The notes beneath the pieces are model-generated. The model was not told where the DNA came from, ran no database searches, and was given only the letters and a program-made list of their open reading frames with translations. DNA of 64,000 nt, taken from contig NZ_JAQNDO010000001.1 of the NCBI RefSeq assembly GCF_028369105.1, forward strand, positions 7,844,501-7,908,500. Reading direction: 5' to 3'. Below are positions 34,063 to 43,623 of this stretch, piece after piece (positions within the stretch are counted from its first letter, which is position 1; every line of letters begins with the position of its first letter). The position numbers and the translations under genes were made by a program. This stretch comes from Polyangium mundeleinium. GTDB lineage: Bacteria; Myxococcota_A; Polyangia; Polyangiales; Polyangiaceae.

Positions 34063-35217
34063 TCAGTGTTTTGCGTCGACGGCGCCGGGGCCGAGCAACG
34101 TGCCGCACATGGTTTTGCAGAGGATGTCGTGCGCGGCGCAGGTGCACTGTCCCTGCTTCTTCTGGTCGAGCTTCTTCTGCATCTCGGCGATGGTGAACCC
34201 GGCCCGCTTCTCGACCTTCTGGACGGTCCACTTGTCCCGGATCTGCCACGGCGTACGAGCGTCGGTGGGTTTGCCGTCGGCCTCGGCGCAGCAGCGGAAG
34301 CTCAAGAAATAATAATAAAAATCCTCGTCGTGTGTGTAGACCTTGGGGCGGCACTGGTTGCGGACGCCCTTGTACCAGGGGCCGCCGGTGTGGACGCTGT
34401 CGTAGAGCGCATGCCGCGAGCCCTTGGGTTGCTCGCTCGCGACGACCTCGTCGGTGTTGGCCGGCATGTCGGCGACGCCGAAATCGCTGATGCAATTCGC
34501 CTGCGAGCCGCTCGGGACGCCCTTCCAAAGGCGCGCGAGCTCGTCTCCGTCCCGCGCGGCGACCTTCTTCATGTTGGGATCGTCCCAGAGGTGGTCGCCG
34601 TTGCACTTGGCCGCGTCGCGCACGTAGCCGTGCGGGAACGGCTTCATCTCGGGGCCTTCGCAGGCGAAGTTCCACTCGGACTCGGTGCACATGCGCTTGC
34701 CCACGGAGGCGCACTTGATCTGCGCCTGGTGGAAGCGATTCATGACCTCGGGCCGCACGCCCTTCTGGTTCGGCCATTCATAGGTGTCGACGCAGTAGCG
34801 CTTCTTCACCTTCTTGCCGACGCATTTGCTCGTCGGCTCGAACTCCTCGCACACGGTCTTCTTGTTCGATTTGTCGAACCAGCTCTTCTTGCACTTGTGC
34901 TCGACCTCGGTGCAGTACTCGCCCTCGACGAGCTTCATGTCGGGCGGGCACGCCGAAGGCTCGGGCGAAGCCACGGGCGTGGGCGCAGGCGTGGCCATGG
35001 CGCTCGTCGCCGGCGCGGGCTCGGCGGTCTTCGGGGTCGTGTCTGCGGGCGCCGCGTCCGCGGGCTTTTCGGTGGGGATGGCGGCCGCAGGGGGCGGCGC
35101 AGGAGGCGGGGGCGGCGGCGGAGAGCCGCCCATCACGGGCTCGGGAGCGGCGGCGGAACACGCGGCGACGAAGACGAGGGCCGCGACGATCGAAGGGAGG
35201 GACGAGACGATCCGCAT
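34063..35217 (-). CDS. Lipoprotein with formylglycine-generating-enzyme (SUMF1/FGE-sulfatase) fold
   Basis: 384 residues. Lipobox FVAACS after the N-terminal hydrophobic stretch, a Pro/Ala-rich linker (about 25-85), then an FGE-like domain beginning CPPDMKLVEGEYC. Typical elements are YCVDTYEWPNQKGVRP, GKRMCTESEWNFACEGPEM, the FPHG and CNGD segments, and FYYYFLSFRCCAE near the end. The fold is widespread in secreted bacterial proteins that are not sulfatase activators, so catalysis is not implied. No sulfatase is encoded nearby. Confidence 0.84.
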   Translation of the reverse strand: MRIVSSLPSIVAALVFVAACSAAAPEPVMGGSPPPPPPPAPPPAAAIPTEKPADAAPADTTPKTAEPAPATSAMATPAPTPVASPEPSACPPDMKLVEGEYCTEVEHKCKKSWFDKSNKKTVCEEFEPTSKCVGKKVKKRYCVDTYEWPNQKGVRPEVMNRFHQAQIKCASVGKRMCTESEWNFACEGPEMKPFPHGYVRDAAKCNGDHLWDDPNMKKVAARDGDELARLWKGVPSGSQANCISDFGVADMPANTDEVVASEQPKGSRHALYDSVHTGGPWYKGVRNQCRPKVYTHDEDFYYYFLSFRCCAEADGKPTDARTPWQIRDKWTVQKVEKRAGFTIAEMQKKLDQKKQGQCTCAAHDILCKTMCGTLLGPGAVDAKH

Positions 35218-35257
35218 ACCCGCCCTCCCATAGTCGAGCGGGGATCGGGCGCCAGCC

Positions 35258-36688
35258 TCATTTCGGCGGGACGGGCGGCTCGTCGTCGGGCTGGATGCAA
35301 GCCGAGAGGTCGAAGAGCATGAAGAGCAGCGCCTTCTCCTGCGGCGAGAGATCCGTCGTCTTGCACCCGTTCGGGAACGCAGCGCCGATCTCGTCGCCCG
35401 AGGAGACGTGAATGTCGCTGAAGACGACGCGGCCGCACTGGTTCTCCTCGGCCACGCCGATCGGCGTGTTGAACGTGAGGTACTGGACCGAGCCCGGGTT
35501 TTCTCCGTAAATCCAGCGGCGCGAGATGGCCGGATTGACCTCGTCGACCGTGTGCTGTCCTTCCTTGATGACGAGCTGGCCAGCGGTGGTCGAGGCGTTG
35601 ACGTTGACGAGCCAGTCGCGGAGCGCGGCGCCCTTGGGGAAGGAGTCGTCGATCTTCGCGGTGAAGGGGTTCGCGAGGTCGGGCTGGTGGTTGAAGACGG
35701 CCGTGTCCGGGAAGGGATCGGGGCCCTGTTCGAGCCAGTAGTTGTGCCAGTGCGAGGCGAAGATGCGCCCGCCCTGGGAGGCGTAATCGAACATGGCCTG
35801 ACGCGCGGCCGCGGGCTTCTGCGAGCCGTTCTGAGCGGCCTCGCAGGCCATGAGGATGACGTCGTACTTCTTGAGGCTGTCGACGTTGGCCCAAAGCGTG
35901 GTCGCGGCGGCGAACGAGGCGCCGTTGTTGAGCGACGCGGCGTACTTGTTCGAGCCGCCGGGGCCCGAGAAGAGCTGGACACGGCCATTGCCGTCCGCAG
36001 GCGTGAACTCGGCGTCGTCGATGCCGATCTTGCGCAGGAGGCACTCGAGCGGATCAGCGCCGCCGGTGGTGAGCGCGATGTGCGGGATATCTCCCTCGGA
36101 CTGGTTGCGCGGCAGGCGCGTGACGTTGGCGTCGGTGAGCGCGTTGTCGACGCACTCGGTGACCTCGGGCAGGATGATCTGCCGGCGCCACTTGCCGACC
36201 TGGATCACGAGCGGGATGTCCTTGCCGACAGGGACGTCCTCCAGGACGAACCTGCCCTGGGTGTCCGTGAGCGCAGTGACCACCGGGTCACCGGAGAGCA
36301 CGGAGCCGCATTGATCGCAGCTCGCGCCTGCGGGGAGCGGCTTCAGCTCCTCGTTCGGGATGTAGACGGTGACGTTGTAGAGCGGGGTTTTGCCGGCCGG
36401 ATCGTAGACCTTGCCGGTCACCGTGGTCTTGGCGCCGCCGGCGCAGTTGACCTGCTGGCATTCGAGGTTCGAACAAGGCGGCCCGCCGCCCGTGAAGATG
36501 CCGCCGACGCCGTCGGCACCCGTGCCGCCCTGGCCCATGCCGCCCATGCCGCCCTGGGCCGTGCCCGCCGATCCGCCCGAGCCAGTGGGCGTGGAGCTGC
36601 CACCCCCGCCACAAGCGCCCGCCGAAAGCCCGACGAGGATCGCCAAGGTCGCGCCGATCCCGACGCAAACCGCGTGTTTGCCTCTCAT
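35258..36688 (-). CDS. Secreted lipoprotein with carboxypeptidase-like regulatory domain
   Basis: 476 residues. Signal peptide with lipobox LSAGAC, a Gly-rich linker (about 25-75), a short Cys-containing segment and a carboxypeptidase-regulatory-like beta domain (about 85-200, [20 protein letters not shown] and [20 protein letters not shown]). The second half resembles glutamine-amidotransferase-like/ThuA-type folds ([35 protein letters not shown]). No catalytic motif can be named. The start ATG 36688 has GGGAGAGG upstream. A similar architecture is common in myxobacteria; function unknown. Confidence 0.82.
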   Translation of the reverse strand: MRGKHAVCVGIGATLAILVGLSAGACGGGGSSTPTGSGGSAGTAQGGMGGMGQGGTGADGVGGIFTGGGPPCSNLECQQVNCAGGAKTTVTGKVYDPAGKTPLYNVTVYIPNEELKPLPAGASCDQCGSVLSGDPVVTALTDTQGRFVLEDVPVGKDIPLVIQVGKWRRQIILPEVTECVDNALTDANVTRLPRNQSEGDIPHIALTTGGADPLECLLRKIGIDDAEFTPADGNGRVQLFSGPGGSNKYAASLNNGASFAAATTLWANVDSLKKYDVILMACEAAQNGSQKPAAARQAMFDYASQGGRIFASHWHNYWLEQGPDPFPDTAVFNHQPDLANPFTAKIDDSFPKGAALRDWLVNVNASTTAGQLVIKEGQHTVDEVNPAISRRWIYGENPGSVQYLTFNTPIGVAEENQCGRVVFSDIHVSSGDEIGAAFPNGCKTTDLSPQEKALLFMLFDLSACIQPDDEPPVPPK

Positions 36689-36891
36689 GTTGCTGCCTCT
36701 CTCCCGGCGCCGCGGCGCCAAGCAAAGAACCCGAGCGCGCACCGAGCAAGGCAGCGATCGCAGCTCACCCGGCCGTCTGCATTGTGCATCAGCCGCGAGA
36801 GCACTGCATCGCCGTCACGTGAGGGACGGGAGAGGCGTTCTTCGGAGGACGCCGCCTCGAAGGGGAGGCAGCGTCCGGCGATGAATCGTAG

Positions 36892-36964
36892 TGCCCAGGG
36901 TCGGAATCGAACCAACCACACGCGGATTTTCAATCCGCTGCTCTACCAACTGAGCTACCTGGGC
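36892..36964 (-). tRNA. tRNA-Phe (anticodon GAA)
   Basis: 73-nt cloverleaf on the minus strand. The acceptor stem GCCCAGG pairs with CCTGGGC, discriminator A. The D arm has AGCTCAGTTGGTAGAGC, the anticodon stem GCGGA/TCCGC encloses loop TTGAAAA with anticodon GAA, and the T arm has GGTTCGATTCC. CCA is not encoded. The surrounding 36689-37027 has no gene; a GGCGCC/GGCGCC palindrome lies near 36700. Confidence 0.97.
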
Positions 36965-37027
36965 GTCGTCCGTGGTTGCTCTTGCGAGCTCCGCGGACCG
37001 CGTACGTTACGCGGACCGTCTTCTAAG

Positions 37028-38122
37028 TCAAGCGTCCAATCGTTCTTCCACGACAATTTTTTCATCCGCGGGAACGGGCAGCGGGCTCGGGGCCTCCGTC
37101 GAAGGGTTTTTCGCGGGGTTTTCCGCAAGGAGGTCGTCGACCGGCGCCGGGGGCTCGGCCGGATCGGCGGCGGAAGGAAGCGCGGCCCGCGGGGGCTCGG
37201 CGTCGTCGTCGGCAGGGGATGCAGGGAGCGAGACCGGGACGACTGGCTCGTTCGTCGTCTGGGGGAGGACACGATCGACGTGGCGGAGGGCCGCCGCGAG
37301 CCAGGAAGCGCGGAGGAACAAGACCGCCAGCACGGATGCTTGGTGCACCAAGAATGCGGCGAAGACCTGCGCCTTGCGCTCGACGCCGATGCGGGAGCCG
37401 AGGACGACCGCAGCGCCGAGGAACACGGCGCCGAGCGCAGCACGCCAGAACCAACCGGCGAGGAGCGCGAGCGGAGCACTGCGAACAGCCGCGAAGGCGC
37501 GCTTGATGGAGGCACGCATGCCGAGCTCGCCACGGACGGCCGCGGCGCGCGCGATGTCGTGGAAGACGGAGACGAGGAGGACGAGGATGATCGCGGCGGC
37601 GACGAAGCCGACGCGCACCTGATCCGCGGCGCGCAAGTCGATCGTCTGCCTGCGCGCGAAGGCGTTGCCGATGGCGATCATGACGCCGCCGAGCAGCGCC
37701 TCGATCAGCGCCGCAGCGCCGAGCAGGAGCGAGAAGGTGCCGAGGGGGCGGAGCGCCCACGCGCCGAGATCACGGGCGGCGACGCGGCCCTTCGCGCCGA
37801 GCGCGCCGAGGAGCGCGCCGAGCGGCAAGAGGCTGACGAAGCAGACGAGAACGAAGAGCAGGAGCGTGCTCGCGCTCGAAGGGCGGAGAGCTCCGGTTGA
37901 ACGGCGCAACGCTTCGAGGAGGAGCAGGCCGCCTTGATCGAAGAGCACGGCGTCGCCACGCGGGTAGCCGGAGACGGCGCCGCCGAGCGTGACGGCGAAG
38001 GGCCACGCGAGCAGGAAGGCCGCGACGAGGCGGAACGCGTAGACGAGCAACACGACCCCGGGGCGCTTGCGCGCGAGGGGTCTGTCTTCGATCGTGCCTT
38101 GCGCGTGGTTCATGGTGCTCAC
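37028..38122 (-). CDS. Hypothetical multi-span membrane protein
   Basis: 364 residues with about six membrane helices (for example LLVYAFRLVAAFLLAWPFAV, TLLLFVLVCFVSLLPLGALL, AAAIILVLLVSVFHDIA, AGWFWRAALGAVFLGAAVVL) and a long acidic, Pro/Ala-rich cytoplasmic tail from about residue 290. No family recognised. The GTG at 38122 overlaps the M1 peptidase stop as GTGA; an ATG at 38113 is equally possible. Last gene of the coupled Hsp70/J-protein/peptidase run. Confidence 0.75.
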   Translation of the reverse strand: MSTMNHAQGTIEDRPLARKRPGVVLLVYAFRLVAAFLLAWPFAVTLGGAVSGYPRGDAVLFDQGGLLLLEALRRSTGALRPSSASTLLLFVLVCFVSLLPLGALLGALGAKGRVAARDLGAWALRPLGTFSLLLGAAALIEALLGGVMIAIGNAFARRQTIDLRAADQVRVGFVAAAIILVLLVSVFHDIARAAAVRGELGMRASIKRAFAAVRSAPLALLAGWFWRAALGAVFLGAAVVLGSRIGVERKAQVFAAFLVHQASVLAVLFLRASWLAAALRHVDRVLPQTTNEPVVPVSLPASPADDDAEPPRAALPSAADPAEPPAPVDDLLAENPAKNPSTEAPSPLPVPADEKIVVEERLDA

Positions 38123-40182
38123 GGAGCGAGGAGCCAGAGGAGGAGCTCGGCGCCGAACATGCCACGCTCGAGCACACGCGAGCCGACGCCGCCGCCTCGC
38201 TCGTTCTGCGCGTTGTTCAAGAGGTCGTCGTCGAGCAGCACGCGATGCTCGGGATCGATGATGGCCCCGACGAGCCGGCGTTCGCCCTCGTAGTCGACCT
38301 CGTGCGTGACGCCCTTGCCTTCCCAGCGCACGCGCTTCGTCGAGCCGTCCTCCATCACGAGGTCGATGTCGACGGGGAAGACGAGCGTGCCGCGGCGCCG
38401 GACGAGGACACGGCCGCGGTAGCCGTACGTGTCGAGCACGGGCGCGGCGGAGGGGCTCTGCGGATCGCCGAACAGGCCGCCGAGCGGCTCCATCCGGTTC
38501 GAGCTGATCTCGGCGACGGAGTAGTCGACCCAGCCGCGCTCGAAGATCGCCTGACGCGCGGCGAGCTCAGCGTCGGGCCCGAGCGTGTCGCGGAGGATGC
38601 CGAGGAGCTCCTCGGGCCCAGGGTGGCGGAAGCGGTAGCGGCGCGTGTAACGGCCGATCGCCTCGCGGACGCGATCCGGGCCGTAGACGCCCGCGAGCGT
38701 GTTCAAGATGGTGGCCGTGCGCGAGTAGACGAGCGAGCCGTAGTCGCTGCCGCTCGCGAAGCGCGCGGCGGACTGCGCGACGGCGTCGTTGTGCTCGACC
38801 TCGGCGGCGGCGACGCGGTAGGCTGAGGGGAGCGCGACACCAAAGCCCCCCGGCAAGCGCAGCGCCGAATTGCCGGGCCAGCGCGCCTCCATGGACTCGC
38901 CCTCCGCGTACGTGTTGAGGCCCTCGTCGAGGAACGGGAAGGCATGCTCGTTCGTCGCGACGAGCCCGTAGAACCACTGATGCCCGAGCTCGTGGAGGGT
39001 CACGCCTTCGATGGCGCGCGCGCCCGTCTCGGGTGTCCACCACGCGCCGCCCGTGGTGATCAGCGTGGGGTACTCCATGCCGCCGGCTTCACCGGCGCCG
39101 CGCGGCGGATGCACGATCGTGACCGTGCCGTACGGGTACTTTCCGTACGCCGCGCCGAAGTGCTCGAGCCCGAACCGGACCGCGTCGAGCTCGATCGTCG
39201 CGACGCGATCGAAGCCCGGCGGATAGAGGCAACGAAGCGCGACGCCGTCCGCTGTCGTCGCCGTGACCTCGCGGAAGTGATCCCACGCGGTGAACGCGAA
39301 GTCGTGCACGTCCTCCTGCAGGAAGCGGCGCTCGATGCGGCCGCCCTTCGCGGTCTCCTTGTCGAGCCTGCCGGTCGCGCCGATGACGAAGCCCTCGGGC
39401 GCGTCGATCGTGACGTCGTAGTTGCCGTAGTCCGCGTAAAACTCCGAGAAGCGATAGAACGGGAAGTGCGCCCAGCGCCCATCGGGCTCGATCTTCGCGA
39501 GCTTGGGGAACCACTGCGCGACCATGTGGAAGCTCTCGGCGAACCCGGTCCGCAGCGTGACGCTCGGCAGATCGGAGACGAACGCGACGTCGAGCGTGAG
39601 CGTCTCGCCTGGCTCGATCGCGCGCGGCAAGGGCACGCGGATGTCGGTCTCGTCGTCGGGATCGCCGGGCGTGTGGCGATCGGCCTTGTCCCAAAGCTCG
39701 CTGTCGAGCTCGCGTGCGAAGAGCTTCGAGACGCGGATCCAGCCGTAGTCGGCGAGCGCGCCGCCGCCGCGGAAGCCCCGCGCGCGCTGCCGCATGTAGT
39801 TCGTCTTCTCGTTCTTGAAGGCGTTCAGGTAGAGGTGCAGCCAGATCTCGCGCTGCGGGATGTGCGAGGCGTTGCGCCAGACGATCGTGCCCTCGCCACG
39901 CACCTGGTGGAGCGTCGGATCGAGCGTGGCGCGCAGCGTGTAGCTCGCGACGGGATCCGCGTGCGCGGCCATGGGCTCGGCGGCGAACGCTGGGAGCGCG
40001 CCGGAGCCCGCGCTGCTCGGAGGGATCACGGCTTCGGCGAGCTCGACGCCCGCCGCAGCGGGAGGCTCTGCCGAGACGCTCGCAGTCGCCGCGAGCGCTG
40101 CGCCGTAGGTCGCGCCGAGGCCCACGGCGATGGCGAGGGCCGTCCGGCCCCACCCACCCCGCCCCCCCTGTCGTTGGTTCAT
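38119..40182 (-). CDS. Secreted M1-family zinc metallopeptidase
   Basis: 687 residues with an N-terminal signal sequence (RTALAIAVGLGATYGAALAA). M1 layout: an N-terminal beta domain (YTLRATLDPTLHQVRGEGTI), then the catalytic domain with HELGH (His397, Glu398, His401) followed after 18 residues by Glu420 in FLDEGLNTYAE, the complete HExxH-x18-E zinc site. The usual GxMEN exopeptidase motif appears as EAGGMEYPTL, closer to cold-active or membrane M1 proteins than to aminopeptidase N. A C-terminal beta region (RGRVLVRRRGTLVFPVDIDL) follows. Both ends overlap neighbours by 4 nt. Confidence 0.9.
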   Translation of the reverse strand: MNQRQGGRGGWGRTALAIAVGLGATYGAALAATASVSAEPPAAAGVELAEAVIPPSSAGSGALPAFAAEPMAAHADPVASYTLRATLDPTLHQVRGEGTIVWRNASHIPQREIWLHLYLNAFKNEKTNYMRQRARGFRGGGALADYGWIRVSKLFARELDSELWDKADRHTPGDPDDETDIRVPLPRAIEPGETLTLDVAFVSDLPSVTLRTGFAESFHMVAQWFPKLAKIEPDGRWAHFPFYRFSEFYADYGNYDVTIDAPEGFVIGATGRLDKETAKGGRIERRFLQEDVHDFAFTAWDHFREVTATTADGVALRCLYPPGFDRVATIELDAVRFGLEHFGAAYGKYPYGTVTIVHPPRGAGEAGGMEYPTLITTGGAWWTPETGARAIEGVTLHELGHQWFYGLVATNEHAFPFLDEGLNTYAEGESMEARWPGNSALRLPGGFGVALPSAYRVAAAEVEHNDAVAQSAARFASGSDYGSLVYSRTATILNTLAGVYGPDRVREAIGRYTRRYRFRHPGPEELLGILRDTLGPDAELAARQAIFERGWVDYSVAEISSNRMEPLGGLFGDPQSPSAAPVLDTYGYRGRVLVRRRGTLVFPVDIDLVMEDGSTKRVRWEGKGVTHEVDYEGERRLVGAIIDPEHRVLLDDDLLNNAQNERGGGVGSRVLERGMFGAELLLWLLAP

Positions 40183-41690
40183 CGTCTTCCTCTCGGGAAC
40201 GTCGCGAGATCGAGCTTGTTCGCCACGAGCAGATCGTGGACGACCCGCAGCACCTCGATCGTCGGCAGGCCCGTGGCGCCGATGATGTCTTCGATCGAGG
40301 CCGCGCCGTCGATCGAAGCGACGATCATGCGCCCACGCTCGTCGAGGCCCCGCGCGAGCTCCTCGATGGAGGCCCTGAGCCGCGGCACGTGGCTCATCTC
40401 GCCGATGCGCGCCATGTACTTCTGCTTCAGCATCTGCCGCGAACTCTCGGCGTAGCTGAGCGCGCCGATGTTGTCCGGAGCGTCCGCGAGGATCGCCTCC
40501 GCGAGCGCGAGCGCGGCGCGATGATCCCCGGCCTCGTAACGTGACCGCACCTCGTTGAGCCGCTCGCTCACGGGCACGCTCGGCACGGGCGAGGAGCGCT
40601 CGCCCGACATGAGCGACTCGGCGCTGCGTGATCCCGTCTCGGATCCACGCCTGCGGTGCGACGGACGCCCTGCATTGCTCGGCGGCGCGGGCGGCGGCGC
40701 GTCCAGCGTGGGCTTCACGGTCCGCGTCGGCGTGAGGCGTGACGCGAGGCGCGGACGCTCGTCGATCGGGCGAGGGCGAGGCGTCTCCTCGGGCGCCGGC
40801 GTGGGCGTCGGCGCTGGCGCGGGTACACGCGCGCGCATGGGCTCTTCCGCCGGGCGTGAGCGCGGAGGCTCTTCCGTCGGACGCGAGCGCGGAGGTTCTT
40901 CCGTCGGGCGTGAGCGCGGAGGCTCCGTTTCGAGCGTCCGCGGCGGCGGCTCGGTCTCGATCGTGTCTCGCGCGCGAAAGAACTCCACGCCGAGCTCCTC
41001 GAACACGGCATCCGCGGTGTCGAGCGCGCGCGCCGTGAGCGACGACGACGATTCGCGCGCGGCGATGCCGCGATAGAGCGGCTCGTGCTCTTCGAGCAGC
41101 CCGGGGGCCACGCCCGGGAGCGTGTCCTGATCGAGCATCGGCGGTGGCATCGTGGCGAGATCGTCCTGCCGCATGTCGACGGTGTCGTCGCCACGCGGCG
41201 GCATCGTCTTCGCGTCGTCCCGCTGCGGCGGCTCGGTGTCGTCGCCGCGCGGCGGGATCGTCTTCGCCTCGTGGAGCGGCCGCGGCGGGATCGTGTCGTC
41301 GCCGCGCGGCGGGATCGTCTTTGCGTCGTCGCCGCGCGGCCGCACCGTGTCCACGTCGCTCGCCGGCGGCGGGATCGTCTCGGCGGCCGCGGAGGAGGAC
41401 CCGCGCGGCTCGTCGCTCGCCTCGGGCCGCATCATCTGCTCGACGAGCTGCTCCATGGGAATGGGCGGCGGCAACGTCTCGCGCTCCTGGATGAACTCCG
41501 GCAGCGGTTCGGCGTCGCCAAACGAGACCGAGACCACGGGCTGCGGCGGACGCACGGTGTCACCGGCGAGGCCGAGGCCTCGCGGCACGACTGGCTTCCG
41601 CGCGCCGCGATCCGCGGCGGCCTTGCCTTCCGGGCCCAGTCCCTGGTCTCCGGTCTCTTCGTTCGATCGTTCGGGAGGCTTTTGCGACAT
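40179..41690 (-). CDS. Proline-rich repeat protein with C-terminal winged-helix-like module
   Basis: 503 residues, cytoplasmic by sequence. Residues about 100-190 contain repeated TIPPRGDD-type units and 280-320 repeats of EEPPRSRPT. A TPR-like helix pair follows (RSRYEAGDHRAALALAEAIL), and the end (about 440-500) reads RMIVASIDGAASIEDIIGAT then LPTIEVLRVVHDLLVANKL, very like the N-terminal segment of the J-domain protein in the same operon. 28 nt downstream of the Hsp70 gene and 4-nt overlap with the peptidase. No catalytic motif; perhaps a scaffold. Confidence 0.78.
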   Translation of the reverse strand: MSQKPPERSNEETGDQGLGPEGKAAADRGARKPVVPRGLGLAGDTVRPPQPVVSVSFGDAEPLPEFIQERETLPPPIPMEQLVEQMMRPEASDEPRGSSSAAAETIPPPASDVDTVRPRGDDAKTIPPRGDDTIPPRPLHEAKTIPPRGDDTEPPQRDDAKTMPPRGDDTVDMRQDDLATMPPPMLDQDTLPGVAPGLLEEHEPLYRGIAARESSSSLTARALDTADAVFEELGVEFFRARDTIETEPPPRTLETEPPRSRPTEEPPRSRPTEEPPRSRPAEEPMRARVPAPAPTPTPAPEETPRPRPIDERPRLASRLTPTRTVKPTLDAPPPAPPSNAGRPSHRRRGSETGSRSAESLMSGERSSPVPSVPVSERLNEVRSRYEAGDHRAALALAEAILADAPDNIGALSYAESSRQMLKQKYMARIGEMSHVPRLRASIEELARGLDERGRMIVASIDGAASIEDIIGATGLPTIEVLRVVHDLLVANKLDLATFPRGRR

Positions 41691-41718
41691 CACACCCCGA
41701 CCAAGCGTCGCGCCGTGC

Positions 41719-43548
41719 TCACCCTTGCGGCCTGGCGATGACGCCCTTGAACATCCGGTGCGTGCGGGCGAGCGAGTCCATCTGACCACGAAGCGCGGTC
41801 AAATCCTTACGGGCGATCGCATCGCGGCAACGCTCGAGGATGGCGCGCGCCTTCTCGATGGCGTCACGCCCGAAATCGCTGGACTGAACGATGGCCTGTA
41901 CCTTCGGGAACATCTTCTCGATGTCCGCGATGACCTTCTCGGCTTCCTGCTTGACCCCTTCGAATTCGTCGTTCGAGCGACGCTCGACGAGGTACTCCTT
42001 GGCGGCCTCCATCATCGCGCCGACCTCCTCCTTCGTGAGGCCGCTGGAAGCCGTGACCTGGATCGACTGCTGCTGGCCGGTCTCGAGGTCCTTCGCGCCG
42101 ACGGAGACGATGCCGTCGCTGTCGATGGCGAACGTCACCTCGATCTCGACCTGACCCTTCGGCGCGCGCCGGAGCCCCGTGAGGACGAACTCGCCGAGCA
42201 GCTCGTTGCCCTCAGCCTGCGCGCTCTCGCCCTGCATGACCAGGATCTTCACGGCCGTCTGGTTGTCGCGGCTCGTCGTGAAGATCTTCGACCGGCTCGT
42301 GGGCACGGTCGTGTTCATCGGGATGAGCTCATCGAAGTTCGACCCGTGCGTCATGATGCCGAGCGCGTGCGGCGTGACGTCGAGCAGCACCATCTGCTTC
42401 GACTCGTCGACGAGCGCGGCGCCCTGCACGGCCGCGCCGAGCGCGACGACCTCGTCGGGGTGCACGCCCTTGCAAGGCTCGCGGCCGAAGAACTGGCGCA
42501 CGGCCTCCTGCACACGCGGCATGCGCGTCATGCCACCGACGAGGATCACGTCCTCGATCTCCTCGCGCTCGATGCGCGCGTCCTCGAGCGTCTGGCGGCA
42601 GATCTCGATGCAGCGCTCGACGAGGTCGCCGCAGAGCGACTCCATCGAATCGCGCGTGAGCGTGCGCTGGAGGTGCAAGGCCTCGTTGCGCCCGCTCGAG
42701 ATGATGAACGGCAGGTTGATCTCGGTCTCGCGCACGCCCGAGAGCTCGCACTTGGCCTTCTCGGCGGCGTCCTTGAGCCGCTGCAGGGCCATGCGGTCCT
42801 GCCGGAGATCGACGCTCGTCTGATCGCGGAAGCCCTGCACGAGCCAGTCGATGATCCGCGCGTCGAAGTCCTCGCCGCCGAGGAACGTGTCGCCTGCCGT
42901 CGCGATGACCTTGAAGACGCCGCCTGCGCCGATCTCCAGGATGGAGATGTCGAAGGTGCCGCCGCCGAGATCAAAGACCGCGATGGTCTTCTCGACGTTG
43001 CGCTCGAAGCCATACGCGAGCGCGGCGGCGGTCGGCTCGTTGACGATGCGGATGACGTCGAGCCCCGCGATCTGCCCCGCGTCCTTCGTGGCCTGGCGCT
43101 GGCCATCGTTGAAGTACGCGGGCACGGTGATGACGGCCTTCGTGACGGGCTCCGAGAGGTAGTCCTCCGCGAAGAGCTTCATCTCCTGCAGCACCATCGC
43201 GCTGATCTCGGGGACCGAGTAGGTCTTGTCGCGGAGCTGGATCCGCACGTCGCCGTGCGGCCCCTCGACGATGCGATACGACGCCGAGAGCATCGCGTGC
43301 TTGACCTGCGAGGACGAGTACTTGCGCCCGATGAGGCGCTTGGCGGCGTAGACCGTGTTCTCCGCGTTCGTGATCGCCTGCCGCTTCGCGATGTGACCGA
43401 CGAGGCGCTTGCCAGCCTCGGTGATCGCCACCATCGAAGGGGTCGTCTTGTAACCGCCGCGGTTGGGGATGACGGTCGGTACGCCGTCCTCGACGATGGC
43501 TACGCACGAGTTCGTGGTGCCGAGATCGATTCCGATGACGCGCTCCAT
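41719..43548 (-). CDS. Hsp70 (DnaK-family) chaperone
   Basis: 609 residues. ATPase domain signatures: [62 protein letters not shown] and [16 protein letters not shown]. The substrate-binding domain is present ([30 protein letters not shown]) and a shortened C-terminal lid. The normal DnaK tail with EEVD/GGDDD is missing. Given its neighbours this is probably a dedicated paralogue rather than the housekeeping DnaK; no grpE is nearby. Confidence 0.93.
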   Translation of the reverse strand: MERVIGIDLGTTNSCVAIVEDGVPTVIPNRGGYKTTPSMVAITEAGKRLVGHIAKRQAITNAENTVYAAKRLIGRKYSSSQVKHAMLSASYRIVEGPHGDVRIQLRDKTYSVPEISAMVLQEMKLFAEDYLSEPVTKAVITVPAYFNDGQRQATKDAGQIAGLDVIRIVNEPTAAALAYGFERNVEKTIAVFDLGGGTFDISILEIGAGGVFKVIATAGDTFLGGEDFDARIIDWLVQGFRDQTSVDLRQDRMALQRLKDAAEKAKCELSGVRETEINLPFIISSGRNEALHLQRTLTRDSMESLCGDLVERCIEICRQTLEDARIEREEIEDVILVGGMTRMPRVQEAVRQFFGREPCKGVHPDEVVALGAAVQGAALVDESKQMVLLDVTPHALGIMTHGSNFDELIPMNTTVPTSRSKIFTTSRDNQTAVKILVMQGESAQAEGNELLGEFVLTGLRRAPKGQVEIEVTFAIDSDGIVSVGAKDLETGQQQSIQVTASSGLTKEEVGAMMEAAKEYLVERRSNDEFEGVKQEAEKVIADIEKMFPKVQAIVQSSDFGRDAIEKARAILERCRDAIARKDLTALRGQMDSLARTHRMFKGVIARPQG

Positions 43549-43623
43549 CGATTCAGGTGCTCCGTGGAGGGGGGTGCCGGGGAGAGTCGTGCAAAAGTAC
43601 GGCGAGACCGCTGCCGCCGGGGA